In this document: piece by piece, positions 26,067 through 34,357 of the stretch
Layout: the number at the start of each line of letters is the position of its first letter
Position numbering within the stretch: position 1 is the first letter of the stretch
Assembly: GCF_000022365.1 (NCBI RefSeq)
Contig: NC_012804.1
Location: 1,736,001-1,800,000 of the forward strand
Origin: Thermococcus gammatolerans EJ3
GTDB lineage: Archaea; Methanobacteriota_B; Thermococci; Thermococcales; Thermococcaceae
Length of the DNA: 64,000 bases
Direction of reading: 5' to 3'
Made by a program: the position numbers and the translations under genes
The notes under the pieces: generated by a model
The model's input: only the letters and a program-made list of their open reading frames with translations
Database searches by the model: none
What the model was told of the DNA's origin: nothing

Positions 26067-26433
26067 TCAGCGCTTTGCACTCAGCCATCCCACTGGGGGA
26101 TGCTCTGCCCCTATCTTCCACTTTTCGTAGACTTCATCCCACTTCCTCAAAAGCTCGGCGCGCTTTTCCTCGTCCTCTATCCGTGCCACGTACTCGCGAG
26201 GAATATATGCGAGGTAGTGTGGCAACTTAGGCTCGAAGGTCCCGCTCCTGATTATTCTACCACCGGCCCGCTCAACGAGCGCCTTGAGCTTCTCAATCGT
26301 CGGGTAATGAAGGTCGGACGCGGAAGCGTTCGAGCATTTCAACGTGGAGCCCATCAGAAGGTAAGGGTGGTTCGTTCCGGCGCGGGATTTTTGAAAGGAC
26401 GTCTTTTTTGAAAGTTTCCTCGCTAACGGGCAT
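26067..26433 (-). pseudogene. Hypothetical small gene with apparent frameshift
   Basis: A gene with a proper start (ATG at 26433, GGTGTT 4 nt upstream) and a TATA-like CTTATAAG near 26490 on this strand reads MPVSEETFKKDVLSKIPRRNE and on to a stop near 26295. A second frame, open from before this point to 26067, continues with well-formed protein (EKLKALVERAGGRIIRSGTFEP, then IPREYVARIEDEEKRAELL). The two frames differ by one inserted or two deleted bases between about 26295 and 26330. Joined, they would encode about 121 residues. Product unknown. Alternative: the gene is only the 95-residue frame from 26354, without a ribosome site. Confidence 0.55.
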
Positions 26434-26539
26434 GGAAAACACCAAAAAAGGCCTTCTATTTAAGGTGTTTTCGGAGAAAAGGTCTTATAAGTTGGGGAAA
26501 AATTAATGGTAGATTTGAAAACTTTGTATTTTGCGGTAT

Positions 26540-27091
26540 TTATATCCACCACAGCAATATTGCTACTACAATTGCTTCTAAGAGGAATATTCCCTCGAGA
26601 ACAAAAATGAACTTGCGACCTTGTCCATAGAATGTTGGTGGATCTCTACGCTTGATTATTCCCTCTACGAATTCACAATGGTCTTTTTTCAGTCCATCGT
26701 AGTACCGGGGAGGATATAACTTTAAATCCTCGTTACTGAGACCCAATCTTACTCTAAGCCTGTTCATCGTATACGCTTTATCTAAGAACCTTCTGTAACG
26801 ATATTCGAATATATGGACAGTGTAGTAAGTTATAGGGATGCTTAGAATTGGTATTAAAAGAGAAACAAATACTATAATCATCTTGGGCAGAACGGCATTT
26901 CCTGAGTCATGCTGGAGGTATGGAATTGAGAATTGATAAACTAAGTAGTTGTATGCTATTAACAAGAACCCCATAACCGTTAAGTACATTCTTATCGTTT
27001 CCCATTGCCAGTCTATGTTAGCTAGCATCTCCCTAGAAGTGACGTCCCATTCTTTTAGAAGTATCTCCTGGCTAGGTACCCTTTCATCCAT
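26540..27091 (-). CDS. Membrane protein with three helices, leaderless
   Basis: 183 residues from the ATG at 27091. Hydrophobic helices lie at about MYLTVMGFLLIAYNYLVYQF, MIIVFVSLLIPILSIPITYY and at the C-terminus (FVLEGIFLLEAIVVAILLWWI). The soluble part is rich in Arg/Tyr. There is no Shine-Dalgarno. A TATA-like GGTTATAAAAAT centred near 27117 predicts transcription starting at about 27091, so the mRNA is probably leaderless. The gene is more AT-rich than its neighbours, suggesting accessory origin. No family recognised. Confidence 0.68.
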   Translation of the reverse strand: MDERVPSQEILLKEWDVTSREMLANIDWQWETIRMYLTVMGFLLIAYNYLVYQFSIPYLQHDSGNAVLPKMIIVFVSLLIPILSIPITYYTVHIFEYRYRRFLDKAYTMNRLRVRLGLSNEDLKLYPPRYYDGLKKDHCEFVEGIIKRRDPPTFYGQGRKFIFVLEGIFLLEAIVVAILLWWI

Positions 27092-27111
27092 AAACACACA
27101 TTGAGTGAAAA

Positions 27112-27122
27112 TTTTTATAACC
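27112..27122 (-). promoter_or_regulatory. TATA box of a leaderless gene
   Basis: GGTTATAAAAAT on the minus strand, centre near 27117, which is 26 bp from the ATG at 27091. Supports the leaderless start chosen for the membrane protein. Confidence 0.55.
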
Positions 27123-27191
27123 TTTTCGTTGGCATGTTATGGAGTTACAAGAAAGAGTTGTGAAAAAGGTAAGAGAAGATTTAACTAGCTC

Positions 27192-30092
27192 TCACTCCAC
27201 AAACACAGCAGGCTTCAGCGGCATCGCCTGCCTCTTCTTTCCTCCCTTATCTTCTTCGGGGTTGATTATCAGCTCGACGCCGAGCTCCTTCTCTATGAAG
27301 TCCTTGGCTTCCCTCAGCGCCTTCTCTTCGTCTATGCGCTTGACCTCGAAGGCCCTCTCCTTTATAAGGCGCTGTATCAGCTTGCTTATCTCCTTGCCGT
27401 GCTCCCTCATCTCCGGGTCCTTCATCAGCTCTGCCATCGCCGACTTGAAATCCCTCTTCTCGGCAACGACCTCAACGACCTTCCACTTCCACTCAGGGGC
27501 TGTATAAACGTAGACCCTCTCCGCCTTCTCTATCTTAGCAACGCGGATTATCTCCTTGACGTCCTCGATGAAGGCCTTGACGAACTCTTCCTCCGCTTCA
27601 ACAGTCTCGTCCCACCACTCGGGGACTGGCTCTGGCCACTTCGCCAGGCTCACGAAGCTCTCTCCGCCCAGCTTCTCCCAGAGCTCCTCGCTGATGTGTG
27701 GCGTGAAGGGCGCCATGAGCCTGACCCAGACGTCGGCGAGCTTTCTAAGGACGAAGCGCTTTGCCTCGTCGTTCCTGCCCTCGGTTCTGCGCATGTACCA
27801 GCGCAGGTCGTTGAGAACGGTGTAGAACGCCCACTGGACGGCGGTCCTCGTCCTGAACTCCTCAAGGGCCTTGGTGGTTCCCTCGATGGCCTTGTTGAGC
27901 CTGTGGAGCATCCAGCGGTCAATGGCTTTGAGCTCGACGCCCTCTTTGGCTTCATAGCTTGAGAACTCACTTATCAGCTCGTAGAAGCGCTCGACCTGCC
28001 TGCGGAGCTTTCCGACCTCCTTCCTGCGCCAGTCGAAGTCGCTGTCGTGCTCAGCAAGGCCCATTATGTAGAGCCTCACAACATCCGCCCCGTTCTCCTC
28101 GATTGCATCTATGAAGTTCAGCACGTTGCCCTTGCTCTTGCTCATCTTCTGACCCTCGAGCGTTCCAAAGCCGTTCACAGCTATGCCCTTGGGCCAGTGT
28201 TCGCGCCTGAATATCGCCACGTGGTTGAAGATGAAGAACGTCAGGTGGTTCGGGATGAGGTCTTTGGCTGAACAGCGCCAGTCGAGCGGATACCAGTACT
28301 CGAACTCCTCCTTCATCTCGTGGATTATCTCGGCTGGAATCCCAGTCTTCTCGGCAAGCTCTTTCTCCTTCTCCTCGCTGAAGTCCTCACGGAAGATGTA
28401 GTCGAAGAACTCCCTCGTGAGCTTCTCGGGGTCGAGTCTGCCCTCCTCGCGGAGCTTATTTATGTGCCTGCTTATCGTGTAGTAGGCCATGTAGATTGTC
28501 GAGTCGCTCAGGCTCTCGATGACCCACTCCGGGTCCCAGGGCAGGGGCGTTCCAAGGCCGACCTTCCTCGCGCAGGCCTTCTTGTCGAGCCAGTCTATTA
28601 CAGCCTCGAACTGCGCGCGCCTGCTCTCGGGATAAATCGTCATTCTGGCGAGCGCTTCCCTCGCCTTCTCCTTCCACTCGGGGTTACCATAGTCTATGAA
28701 CCACTGGTCGTGGATTATCTTGATGACGGCCTGGTTGCCGAAGCGCGAGATAACGGGCTTCTCCGCGAACTCGTACATTATCTCCGCTATTCCCTTCTCC
28801 TGGAGCTCCTTGGCTATGAGCTCTTTGACCTCCTGGACGGGCTTGCCTTTGTAGGGCTCAACCTTGAAGATTCCCTTGTGGTACTCTGCCTTGTAGATGT
28901 TCTTGGTGGCCTCTTCGAGCTTTTCCCTGTCCCTCTGGCTCTTCACGCCAAGCCTCTCTGCTTCCTCAACTGCCGGGAACTCGCCGTAGCCCTCAAGCTC
29001 TATCAGCGAGATGTAGGTGATGTCCTCTAAGACGCGCGGGTCTATGTCGAACTTGAGGAGCAGTTCGGTTTCCTTCTTCAGGTCTTCGAGGGCTATGTGG
29101 TCAAAGGGAGCATGCGCTGGAACGCTCATGACTACTCCCGTCGCGTTGTCCGGGTCAACGAACTCCGCGGGCAGGATAATGACCTCGTCGCCCGTTACTG
29201 GGTTCTTCACGTATTTTCCTATGAGCTTCTCGCCCTTGAACTCCTCGATGACCTCTATCTCTCTGTCCTGGAAGGAGAGCTTGTAGGCCGCTTCTTTGCT
29301 GATTATCCAGGTCTCTTCCCTATTCCCGCGCTTGACCTTTGCCTTGACGTAGGTAGCGTTGGGGTTGAGCCACATGTTGGTTACTCCATAGACGGTCTCC
29401 GGTCTGAGCGTCGCCGCCGGAAGGTAGATTTTCTCGCCGTTCTCTTCTAAGATGAACTTGATGATGACGTACTCAAGAATCTGGACGTCTTCGCCTTCCA
29501 TTATGTCGTGGTCGCCGAGGGGAGTTCCTACTACCGGGTCCCAGCGGACGCGGTGGGCACCCTTAACGACTAGCCCCATGTCCTTGAGCGTCCAGAACTG
29601 CCACTCCACGAACTTGCTGAAGGGCGGGAAGAGACTGGTAGTGTGGAACTCGCGCGTCCAGTCAACTGAAAAACCTGCCCTGATGAACGTCTCCTTCGCG
29701 GCCTTCATGAAGTACTTGACGATTTCCTTCGGGTCCTCGAACTTCCAGAGAATATCCTCGGGCACCTTGTAGACGTCGCGGTAGATGTGTATGGTTTTGG
29801 GGTCGCGGTTCTTTATGCGCTCTGCTATGCCCACTATCGGAGCCCCTGTGATGTGCCAGGCCATTGGAAACAGCACGTTGTAGCCCTGCATGCGCTTAAA
29901 GCGCGCTATGACGTCGGGAATCGTGTAGGTTCTCGCGTGGCCGACGTGGAGGTGGCCTGAAAGGTACGGGAAGGCGACGGTGATGTAGAACTTCTTCTCC
30001 TTGGGCTTCGCCTTCCTGTCGGGCTCGAAAACCCTCTCCTCAAGCCAGCGCTTCTGCCACTTCTCCTCAATGGCCTTGAAGTCTACTTTCAT
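27192..30092 (-). CDS. leuS: Leucyl-tRNA synthetase
   Basis: Class I synthetase charging tRNA-Leu, 966 residues, archaeal/eukaryotic type. The HIGH motif appears as [10 protein letters not shown] near residue 45 and KMSKS as [10 protein letters not shown] near 640. The CP1 editing domain lies between. I start at the ATG at 30092, after GAGGAGGTTT; a TTG two codons upstream is possible but has no better site. The ribosome site is held in a perfect 6-bp hairpin and the leader is strongly structured (see separate entries). Confidence 0.97.
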   Translation of the reverse strand: MKVDFKAIEEKWQKRWLEERVFEPDRKAKPKEKKFYITVAFPYLSGHLHVGHARTYTIPDVIARFKRMQGYNVLFPMAWHITGAPIVGIAERIKNRDPKTIHIYRDVYKVPEDILWKFEDPKEIVKYFMKAAKETFIRAGFSVDWTREFHTTSLFPPFSKFVEWQFWTLKDMGLVVKGAHRVRWDPVVGTPLGDHDIMEGEDVQILEYVIIKFILEENGEKIYLPAATLRPETVYGVTNMWLNPNATYVKAKVKRGNREETWIISKEAAYKLSFQDREIEVIEEFKGEKLIGKYVKNPVTGDEVIILPAEFVDPDNATGVVMSVPAHAPFDHIALEDLKKETELLLKFDIDPRVLEDITYISLIELEGYGEFPAVEEAERLGVKSQRDREKLEEATKNIYKAEYHKGIFKVEPYKGKPVQEVKELIAKELQEKGIAEIMYEFAEKPVISRFGNQAVIKIIHDQWFIDYGNPEWKEKAREALARMTIYPESRRAQFEAVIDWLDKKACARKVGLGTPLPWDPEWVIESLSDSTIYMAYYTISRHINKLREEGRLDPEKLTREFFDYIFREDFSEEKEKELAEKTGIPAEIIHEMKEEFEYWYPLDWRCSAKDLIPNHLTFFIFNHVAIFRREHWPKGIAVNGFGTLEGQKMSKSKGNVLNFIDAIEENGADVVRLYIMGLAEHDSDFDWRRKEVGKLRRQVERFYELISEFSSYEAKEGVELKAIDRWMLHRLNKAIEGTTKALEEFRTRTAVQWAFYTVLNDLRWYMRRTEGRNDEAKRFVLRKLADVWVRLMAPFTPHISEELWEKLGGESFVSLAKWPEPVPEWWDETVEAEEEFVKAFIEDVKEIIRVAKIEKAERVYVYTAPEWKWKVVEVVAEKRDFKSAMAELMKDPEMREHGKEISKLIQRLIKERAFEVKRIDEEKALREAKDFIEKELGVELIINPEEDKGGKKRQAMPLKPAVFVE

Positions 30093-30096
30093 GTCC

Positions 30097-30113
30097 AAAC
30101 CTCCTCAAGGTTT
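30097..30113 (-). promoter_or_regulatory. Shine-Dalgarno-sequestering hairpin of leuS
   Basis: On the minus strand AAACCT pairs with AGGTTT around a 5-nt loop TGAGG. The ribosome site GAGGAGGTTT is split between loop and 3' arm, so folding would hide part of it. The hairpin ends 4 nt before the start codon. Structure seen; control of translation inferred. Confidence 0.5.
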
Positions 30114-30138
30114 TTCCAAAAGAGCGGGAGTCCAGAAT

Positions 30139-30199
30139 AGGGGGGTTATCGGTAAAATCAGACACCGATGTGATTCCAGCGGAGAAGACACTCCCCCCT
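30139..30199 (-). promoter_or_regulatory. Structured leader of leuS
   Basis: In the predicted leuS leader (transcript start near 30208), AGGGGGG (30199-30193) can pair with CCCCCCT (30145-30139) as a 7-bp outer helix, enclosing a hairpin ATCGGT/ACCGAT (30169-30164 with 30153-30148, 10-nt loop). The hairpin's 5' arm, CATCGGTG, also matches CACCGATG at 30213-30206, which straddles the transcript start and forms a DNA-level inverted repeat. The arrangement looks like a cis-regulatory element; no known riboswitch class is recognised. Confidence 0.5.
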
Positions 30200-30230
30200 C
30201 ATCGGCATCGGTGCGAGTAACGGCTTTGGG

Positions 30231-30238
30231 TATTTAAG
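30231..30238 (-). promoter_or_regulatory. TATA box of leuS
   Basis: CCAAAAAC (BRE-like) followed by CTTAAATA on the minus strand. Centre near 30234 predicts transcription from about 30208 and a leader of about 115 nt, long for this organism. Confidence 0.6.
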
Positions 30239-30261
30239 GTTTTTGGAGAAAAAAGAGAAAA

Positions 30262-31437
30262 TCAGAGGTTCCTGACTATGAAATCCTCAACCTCGTGGAG
30301 CAGCTTGAGGCCGAGCTCTATGTGAACCTTTGCGCTTGGGTCTCTTCTCTTGGCCAATTCAAAACCAGCTCTGAATTCCTGAGCTGCCGCCTTTAGCTTG
30401 ATCTCAGCTCCTCTTGTATTGATGCCTTTACGCTTGAGTTTTTCCAGGCCCTTGGTTGCCTCTTTGAGCCGCTCCCGAATTTCCTTCCCAAACGCCCTGA
30501 GATCTTTGAGCTTTTCCTTGATTTTCTTCTCCCTGGCTTTCTTTAGGACATGTTTAACGGTAATTTGAAACTCCCTGATGGTCTTCCTCTCCTCGAACAG
30601 GAGTGTCACTGCCCCAGTGTAGTTGCCTGCCTCGCTCATCTCCTTGACTCTGTCGTAGAGCTCCTCGAAGTTTGATAGCCTTTCCTGGAGTAGTGTCACG
30701 TTGTGGGCAGTGCCGTTGATGTGGGCGAGTACGTTTTCCATGAAGGTAATGGCCTTCTGGCCCCTCTTCAGGAACCCGTTTACTATCTTTTCGGCGTTCG
30801 TGTAGGCCAGACCTTCCCTGAGCTGTTTAAGCTCTTCGTCAAGTTTCATCCTGAGATCCTTTGCCGCTTTGAGATCTTCCTCGGCCTTTGTAAAATTCCT
30901 CTCCTTAAGATCCAGCATCACGAGTTTGTATGCCTCCCTGGTCTCGTTGAAAAGCTCCCAAGCGGGAGTGGTGTTCATTCCTGCCTGATCACACTTGATT
31001 ATTATCCTCCTCGCGTTCCTGAGGTAATCCTCTACGCGCTCAACTGAAACCCTGACCCGCTCCCTGAACTGCCTCATGCTCCGGAGAACAATCTTATACT
31101 GGTGCATCGCCAATATTCCTTCCGTAACTGCTTCGGGGTAGTCCCCACTCCTGTAAGCTTCCTCCATTCTTACCCGGTATTCCTCGGCGAGCCGGTACCT
31201 CTCCATTATGTTTGCGTTTTCGGGCAGGCTCATGTTCTCCAACACGGACGTCATGTTGTGGAGGCGCTCAACTATCGAAACTATCCTATGGGCCAGCTCC
31301 TCTTCTGGCGTTGTGTTCGTTGGGCTCTGTTCTGTTATCGCTGGGGTAGGGGAGGTGGTGCTTGCCGAGCCAAGCCCTAAGGGCACTATAGACAGTACCA
31401 ACACCACCGAGAGGAGGAGGGCCGTCCACCGTCTCAT
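30262..31437 (-). CDS. Exported helical (coiled-coil-like) protein
   Basis: 391 residues from the ATG at 31437 (GGTGAT, 4-nt spacer; GTG and ATG at 31446/31443 lie in the ribosome site). A signal peptide (WTALLLSVVLVLSIVPLGLGSA) precedes a Ser/Thr/Pro linker and about 340 residues of charged amphipathic helices with several N-glycosylation sequons (NMT, NMS, NVT). No C-terminal anchor. Likely an extracytoplasmic structural or binding protein; no family recognised. Confidence 0.78.
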   Translation of the reverse strand: MRRWTALLLSVVLVLSIVPLGLGSASTTSPTPAITEQSPTNTTPEEELAHRIVSIVERLHNMTSVLENMSLPENANIMERYRLAEEYRVRMEEAYRSGDYPEAVTEGILAMHQYKIVLRSMRQFRERVRVSVERVEDYLRNARRIIIKCDQAGMNTTPAWELFNETREAYKLVMLDLKERNFTKAEEDLKAAKDLRMKLDEELKQLREGLAYTNAEKIVNGFLKRGQKAITFMENVLAHINGTAHNVTLLQERLSNFEELYDRVKEMSEAGNYTGAVTLLFEERKTIREFQITVKHVLKKAREKKIKEKLKDLRAFGKEIRERLKEATKGLEKLKRKGINTRGAEIKLKAAAQEFRAGFELAKRRDPSAKVHIELGLKLLHEVEDFIVRNL

Positions 31438-31476
31438 GGGCATCACCGTTGAGAACTGCGTTGAACTCCTATTTTA

Positions 31477-31511
31477 GGAACCCGGTGGAGAACGTTTGAA
31501 ACGAGGGTTCC
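31477..31511. repeat. Inverted repeats upstream of the exported helical protein
   Basis: GGAACCC (31477-31483) and GGGTTCC (31505-31511) form a perfect 7-bp inverted repeat, with an 11-bp palindrome CGTTTGAAACG (31493-31503) between the arms. They lie just upstream of a TATA-like CTAAAATAG (near 31473) for the gene starting at 31437. The inner palindrome fits the SurR half-site pattern GTT-N3-AAC, which is short enough to occur by chance. Confidence 0.5.
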
Positions 31512-31607
31512 AAAACATTAAAGACCCGTGAGAGGGATTTTCTAGTTTTGAGAGGAATATCCTGGCGATCTTGAAAATAGGAACTTTAAGAAACGGATAA
31601 GACGGAA

Positions 31608-32684
31608 TCAAAGAAGGATAAGCTCCCTGTCGGATCTGGTCAACCTCCGGCCCCTGCCGTCCACAACGGCCACGTCATCCTCTATTCTAACGCCTCCCAG
31701 CCCTGGAACGTAGATGCCCGGTTCGATCGTAAAAGTCATACCCTCTCCGAGCACAACGTCGCCATCAGGGCCTATGTACGGCTCCTCGTGCACCTCAAGG
31801 CCAAGTCCATGACCGGTTCTGTGGGGAAAGTATTCACCGTAACCAGCTTTGCTGATCGCTTCTCTCGCCGCAGAGTCAACTTCCCTTGCCATTACTCCCT
31901 CCCTGACGGTTCGGAACGCCTTTTCCTGGGCTTCCCTAACGGTCTCGTATATCTCGACGAGCCTTTCATTGGGTTTGCCGATGGCTATCGTTCTCGTTAT
32001 GTCAGAGCAGTAACCCCTCCATCTGGCCCCGTAGTCGAGTATCACCATATCGCCTTTTCTCAGCTTCCTCTCCCCCGGCTCATGGTGAGGATTTGCGGCA
32101 TTCTCACCGCTCGCCACTATTGGTTCGAAGGAAATCCCGTCCGACAGCTCCCTTATCCTCAGCTCGATCTTTAAGGCAAGCTCCCTCTCACTTATCCCGA
32201 GTAGGTCCCAAGTTAAGAGCTCATCGAAAACCCTGTCCACGACCTTTGCGGCGTGCTCCATTAGTTTGATTTCCTTCTCATCCTTCCTCATTCTGAGCTC
32301 CCTAATGACCTGACTCAGCGGATGTAGCTCAAAGCGGCCGTTCCCCAGCTTGAGAATGTTTATCAACCAGTCTGCCCTCATGGTGTTTTCAACGAGCAAC
32401 CTGCCGCCAGAAAGTTTCAGCTCGCCGAATATCCACGAAAGCTTGTGATATGGGTTTTCCCCATCACTCCAGAAAGTGACTGGGAAGTTCGAGATCTGGT
32501 TCCTGTACATGGCCGGGGCGAGGAGGTGGTAGGCACCGTCCGAACTGATGACGAGGAGTGTCGGTCTCTCACCAGTTTCGTGAAGGTTGAAGCCAGTCAG
32601 ATAGTAAAAGTTCGCCCCCGGGCTTACTATTGCCCCATCGAACCCGGCATTTTCCATTTCTAAGATGAATCTCTCAAGTCTCAA
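31608..32684 (-). CDS. pepQ: Xaa-Pro dipeptidase / M24 peptidase
   Basis: Metal-dependent M24 peptidase of the prolidase/aminopeptidase P type, about 358 residues. The five metal ligands are in DYGARWRGYCSDITRT (two Asp), HRTGHGLGLEVHEEP (His), TIEPGIYV (Glu) and the final VRIEDDV (Glu). It acts in cytoplasmic peptide recycling. GGTGAT sits 4 nt before a TTG at 32684, the spacing used elsewhere here, so I prefer that start; an ATG at 32690 within the same frame is the alternative. Confidence 0.93.
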   Translation of the reverse strand: MRLERFILEMENAGFDGAIVSPGANFYYLTGFNLHETGERPTLLVISSDGAYHLLAPAMYRNQISNFPVTFWSDGENPYHKLSWIFGELKLSGGRLLVENTMRADWLINILKLGNGRFELHPLSQVIRELRMRKDEKEIKLMEHAAKVVDRVFDELLTWDLLGISERELALKIELRIRELSDGISFEPIVASGENAANPHHEPGERKLRKGDMVILDYGARWRGYCSDITRTIAIGKPNERLVEIYETVREAQEKAFRTVREGVMAREVDSAAREAISKAGYGEYFPHRTGHGLGLEVHEEPYIGPDGDVVLGEGMTFTIEPGIYVPGLGGVRIEDDVAVVDGRGRRLTRSDRELILL

Positions 32685-32715
32685 AGTCATCACCGGAGGG
32701 GGTAGCCGCCTGGAA

Positions 32716-33387
32716 TTAAAAACGTTCCGCGAGCCTGTGCACGATGTAACCGAGGATTATCCCTGTGAGCGCGTCCCAAACCCAGTGCTCAGCCAGAAGA
32801 ACTGTGGAAACTGGAGTCAACACAGGAATTAAAGCCAGCAGCATAGAGAGTTTATCCTTTCTCCTCACGAGTGCCAAGAAGCTCAAGGTATCGATAGTGC
32901 AGTGGGGAGATGGGAGAACGAACTCTGGCCTCGCTTGCCATCCCGGAGGTGGGTACTCCCTAGGCAAGTCAGTATAAACAAGGTGGGGCGGATAGACGTG
33001 TGCTATAACGAATATAACACTCATGATCAGAAACGCCAGAAGGTAGCCCTTCCCGAGTTTTTCCGCTTCCCCAGGGTCACGGATGAGAAGGTAGAGGGCC
33101 GTTCCAAGCATGATCCCAGTGAAACCCATCCTGTATAAGGTGTCCATCAGGAGATAAAGTGCTCCGTGGGACTCAGTCCAGAGAAGCAGCTTGAGGACGA
33201 AGTCGTGAGAAGTTCCGGGAAGCTTCAGCAACAGATCAGTGTAGTTGACGCTCCAGCGGCCAAGCGCCGGATAGATCAAACTGTAGAGATTCCAGTAGGC
33301 GTAAGCAAGAATGATGAGGAACATCGCCCTGAGTCTCGGGGTGCCCTTTTTGTTGAGGAAAGTTTCCTTCCCGAACATGTTTTTCAC
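32716..33387 (-). CDS. PAP2-like (inositol phosphorylceramide synthase-type) membrane phosphatase
   Basis: 223 residues with about six hydrophobic helices. The PAP2 catalytic motifs are present in diverged form: PSPHCTIDTLSF (the PSxH motif with its His) and EHWVWDALTGIILG (the HxxxD motif). Such enzymes hydrolyse or transfer lipid phosphate groups, for example undecaprenyl/dolichyl or inositol lipids; the substrate here is unknown. The start is taken as the GTG at 33387, which coincides with the transcription start predicted from the palindromic TATA box at 33408-33417 (leaderless). An ATG at 33378 is an alternative. Confidence 0.8.
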   Translation of the reverse strand: MKNMFGKETFLNKKGTPRLRAMFLIILAYAYWNLYSLIYPALGRWSVNYTDLLLKLPGTSHDFVLKLLLWTESHGALYLLMDTLYRMGFTGIMLGTALYLLIRDPGEAEKLGKGYLLAFLIMSVIFVIAHVYPPHLVYTDLPREYPPPGWQARPEFVLPSPHCTIDTLSFLALVRRKDKLSMLLALIPVLTPVSTVLLAEHWVWDALTGIILGYIVHRLAERF

Positions 33388-33407
33388 AGCTGTGAAGAGA
33401 CCGCAAG

Positions 33408-33417
33408 ATTTATAAAT
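33408..33417. promoter_or_regulatory. Palindromic bidirectional TATA box
   Basis: ATTTATAAAT is a perfect 10-bp palindrome. Centre 33412.5 predicts a plus-strand start near 33438, 8 nt before tRNA-Asn, and a minus-strand start near 33386, exactly at the GTG of the PAP2 gene. One TATA element could thus serve both genes. Confidence 0.65.
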
Positions 33418-33420
33418 TCA

Positions 33421-33441
33421 CCCAATGTTCCCTACATTGGG
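33421..33441. repeat. Perfect inverted repeat at the tRNA-Asn start site
   Basis: Arms CCCAATG and CATTGGG separated by 7 bp, placed between the TATA box and the tRNA-Asn 5' end (33446), covering the predicted transcript start. Its location suits a repressor operator; only a remnant would be transcribed. Confidence 0.6.
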
Positions 33442-33445
33442 TCGA

Positions 33446-33521
33446 GCCGCCGTAGCTTAGTTGGTAGAGCGCCGGACTGTTAATCCGGCGGTCCCCGGTT
33501 CGAATCCGGGCGGCGGCGCCA
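33446..33521 (+). tRNA. tRNA-Asn (anticodon GTT)
   Basis: Complete cloverleaf: acceptor GCCGCCG pairs with CGGCGGC, anticodon stem CCGGA/TCCGG with loop CTGTTAA and anticodon GTT at 33479-33481, T arm GGTTCGAATCC, discriminator G and encoded CCA (33519-33521). Six bases separate it from the next tRNA, so both should be co-transcribed. Confidence 0.98.
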
Positions 33522-33526
33522 TCAGT

Positions 33527-33604
33527 GGGCCCGTAGCTCAGCCTGGTCAGAGCGCGCGGCTCATAACCGCGTGGTCGGGGGTTCAAAGCCCCCCGGGCCC
33601 ACCA
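33527..33604 (+). tRNA. tRNA with CAT anticodon (elongator Met or Ile2)
   Basis: Complete cloverleaf: acceptor GGGCCCG pairs with CGGGCCC, anticodon stem GCGGC/ACCGC region with loop CTCATAA and anticodon CAT at 33562-33564, T arm GGTTCAAAGCC, discriminator A and encoded CCA (33602-33604). The G1-C72 pair argues against the initiator, which in archaea has A1-U72. Elongator Met and Ile2 (whose C34 is modified to agmatidine) cannot be told apart safely by eye. Confidence 0.93.
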
Positions 33605-33696
33605 GTACAAACTTTTCTCGATGAGAAATTTGATCAAAATGGCATAGCCTTTAAAACAGCTATCCTTGGTTTTGGTTGCTCTTAATTGGCTTGTTT

Positions 33697-33737
33697 CACT
33701 ATTTTCACTATTGAGATTAAACCCCGAGATTAAACCC
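33697..33737. repeat. Two short tandem duplications
   Basis: CACTATTTT/CACTATTGA (33697-33714) is followed by GAGATTAAACCC repeated with a 13-bp period (33713-33737). The second block covers the stop codon of the gene at 33730. This looks like replication slippage at a gene end. Confidence 0.6.
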
Positions 33738-34074
33738 TGCCGAGAATCTCCCCTTCAACCTCCGAATCACTCAGGAGAACAAGAACGAGAGCAGAGAGGA
33801 AGAAAAGAGCAGCACCTTGGGGCAGAACACCGAGCATCATCCAGAGTATCGAGAAAATGAGATCGACAAAGGATAAATACTTTCCCAACCCTATGCTCCA
33901 TTCCTTCCCGCTGTAAATCCCCCACCCGAGGAGGGCGTGGATCCCACCAACGAAAACAGCCCCGACCAACTGCAGGGGATACTCCATTGAGAGAACCCCT
34001 ATTCCAACGAAGTAGAGGGCCATAAGAGAAAAAGACATCATGACGGCCGTTTTTGGCCGGGGGAGGAGCTTCAT
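33730..34074 (-). CDS. Hypothetical membrane protein
   Basis: 114 residues, about four hydrophobic segments (MMSFSLMALYFVGIGVL, LVGAVFVGGIHALLGWGIY, YLSFVDLIFSILWMMLGVL, ALFFLSALVLVLL). Basic N-terminus, acidic C-terminal tail. No family recognised. It follows the GDT1-like gene by 9 bp on the same strand and ends inside a short tandem duplication. Confidence 0.72.
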   Translation of the reverse strand: MKLLPRPKTAVMMSFSLMALYFVGIGVLSMEYPLQLVGAVFVGGIHALLGWGIYSGKEWSIGLGKYLSFVDLIFSILWMMLGVLPQGAALFFLSALVLVLLSDSEVEGEILGRV

Positions 34075-34083
34075 GGTATCACC

Positions 34084-34347
34084 TCACAGTTTCCCAGCCA
34101 TCATTAGAATGCCTACTAAGATGAAAAATGCCCCCGCCCCCTTGTGTATTACCTCCTGAGGCAGGAGTTCACCCAGCTTCTCACCCACAACGGCTCCGAG
34201 GAAATTGATCAGTGCCAGCCCTATTATCGCCCCGGCAAATGCCTTCCTCCACCCGTACTTGGTTGCAAAGGCCATAGTTGCCAGCTGGGTTTTATCTCCG
34301 AGCTCCGCCAGAAATACCATCACGGAAATGTAAATTAGAGGATCCAA
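34084..34347 (-). CDS. TMEM165/GDT1 family cation transporter (single-repeat)
   Basis: 87 residues from a TTG at 34347 (GGTGAG, 4-nt spacer). It contains the family signature ELGDKTQLATMAF and a GGAGAF-type glycine-rich second helix (HKGAGAFFILVGILMM), i.e. one half of the two-repeat eukaryotic protein, so it should dimerise. Homologues exchange Mn2+ or Ca2+; in bacteria related MneA exports manganese. Probably co-transcribed with the aminotransferase upstream, whose 3' end carries its ribosome site. Confidence 0.85.
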   Translation of the reverse strand: MDPLIYISVMVFLAELGDKTQLATMAFATKYGWRKAFAGAIIGLALINFLGAVVGEKLGELLPQEVIHKGAGAFFILVGILMMAGKL

Positions 34348-34357
34348 AGGGCTCACC

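Noticed and set aside
29450-29500. TTGATGATGA in leuS antisense strand as a C/D box RNA
   Set aside because: No D or D' box within guide distance.
30001-30237. Plus-strand open frame over the leuS start and leader
   Set aside because: Antisense to leuS and its structured leader; no ribosome site.
31493-31503. CGTTTGAAACG as a SurR regulatory site
   Set aside because: GTT-N3-AAC is expected about 15 times in a window of this size by chance; no sulphur-related gene nearby.
32902-33138. Plus-strand open frame opposite the PAP2-like gene
   Set aside because: Antisense shadow; the minus strand carries the PAP2 motifs and helices.
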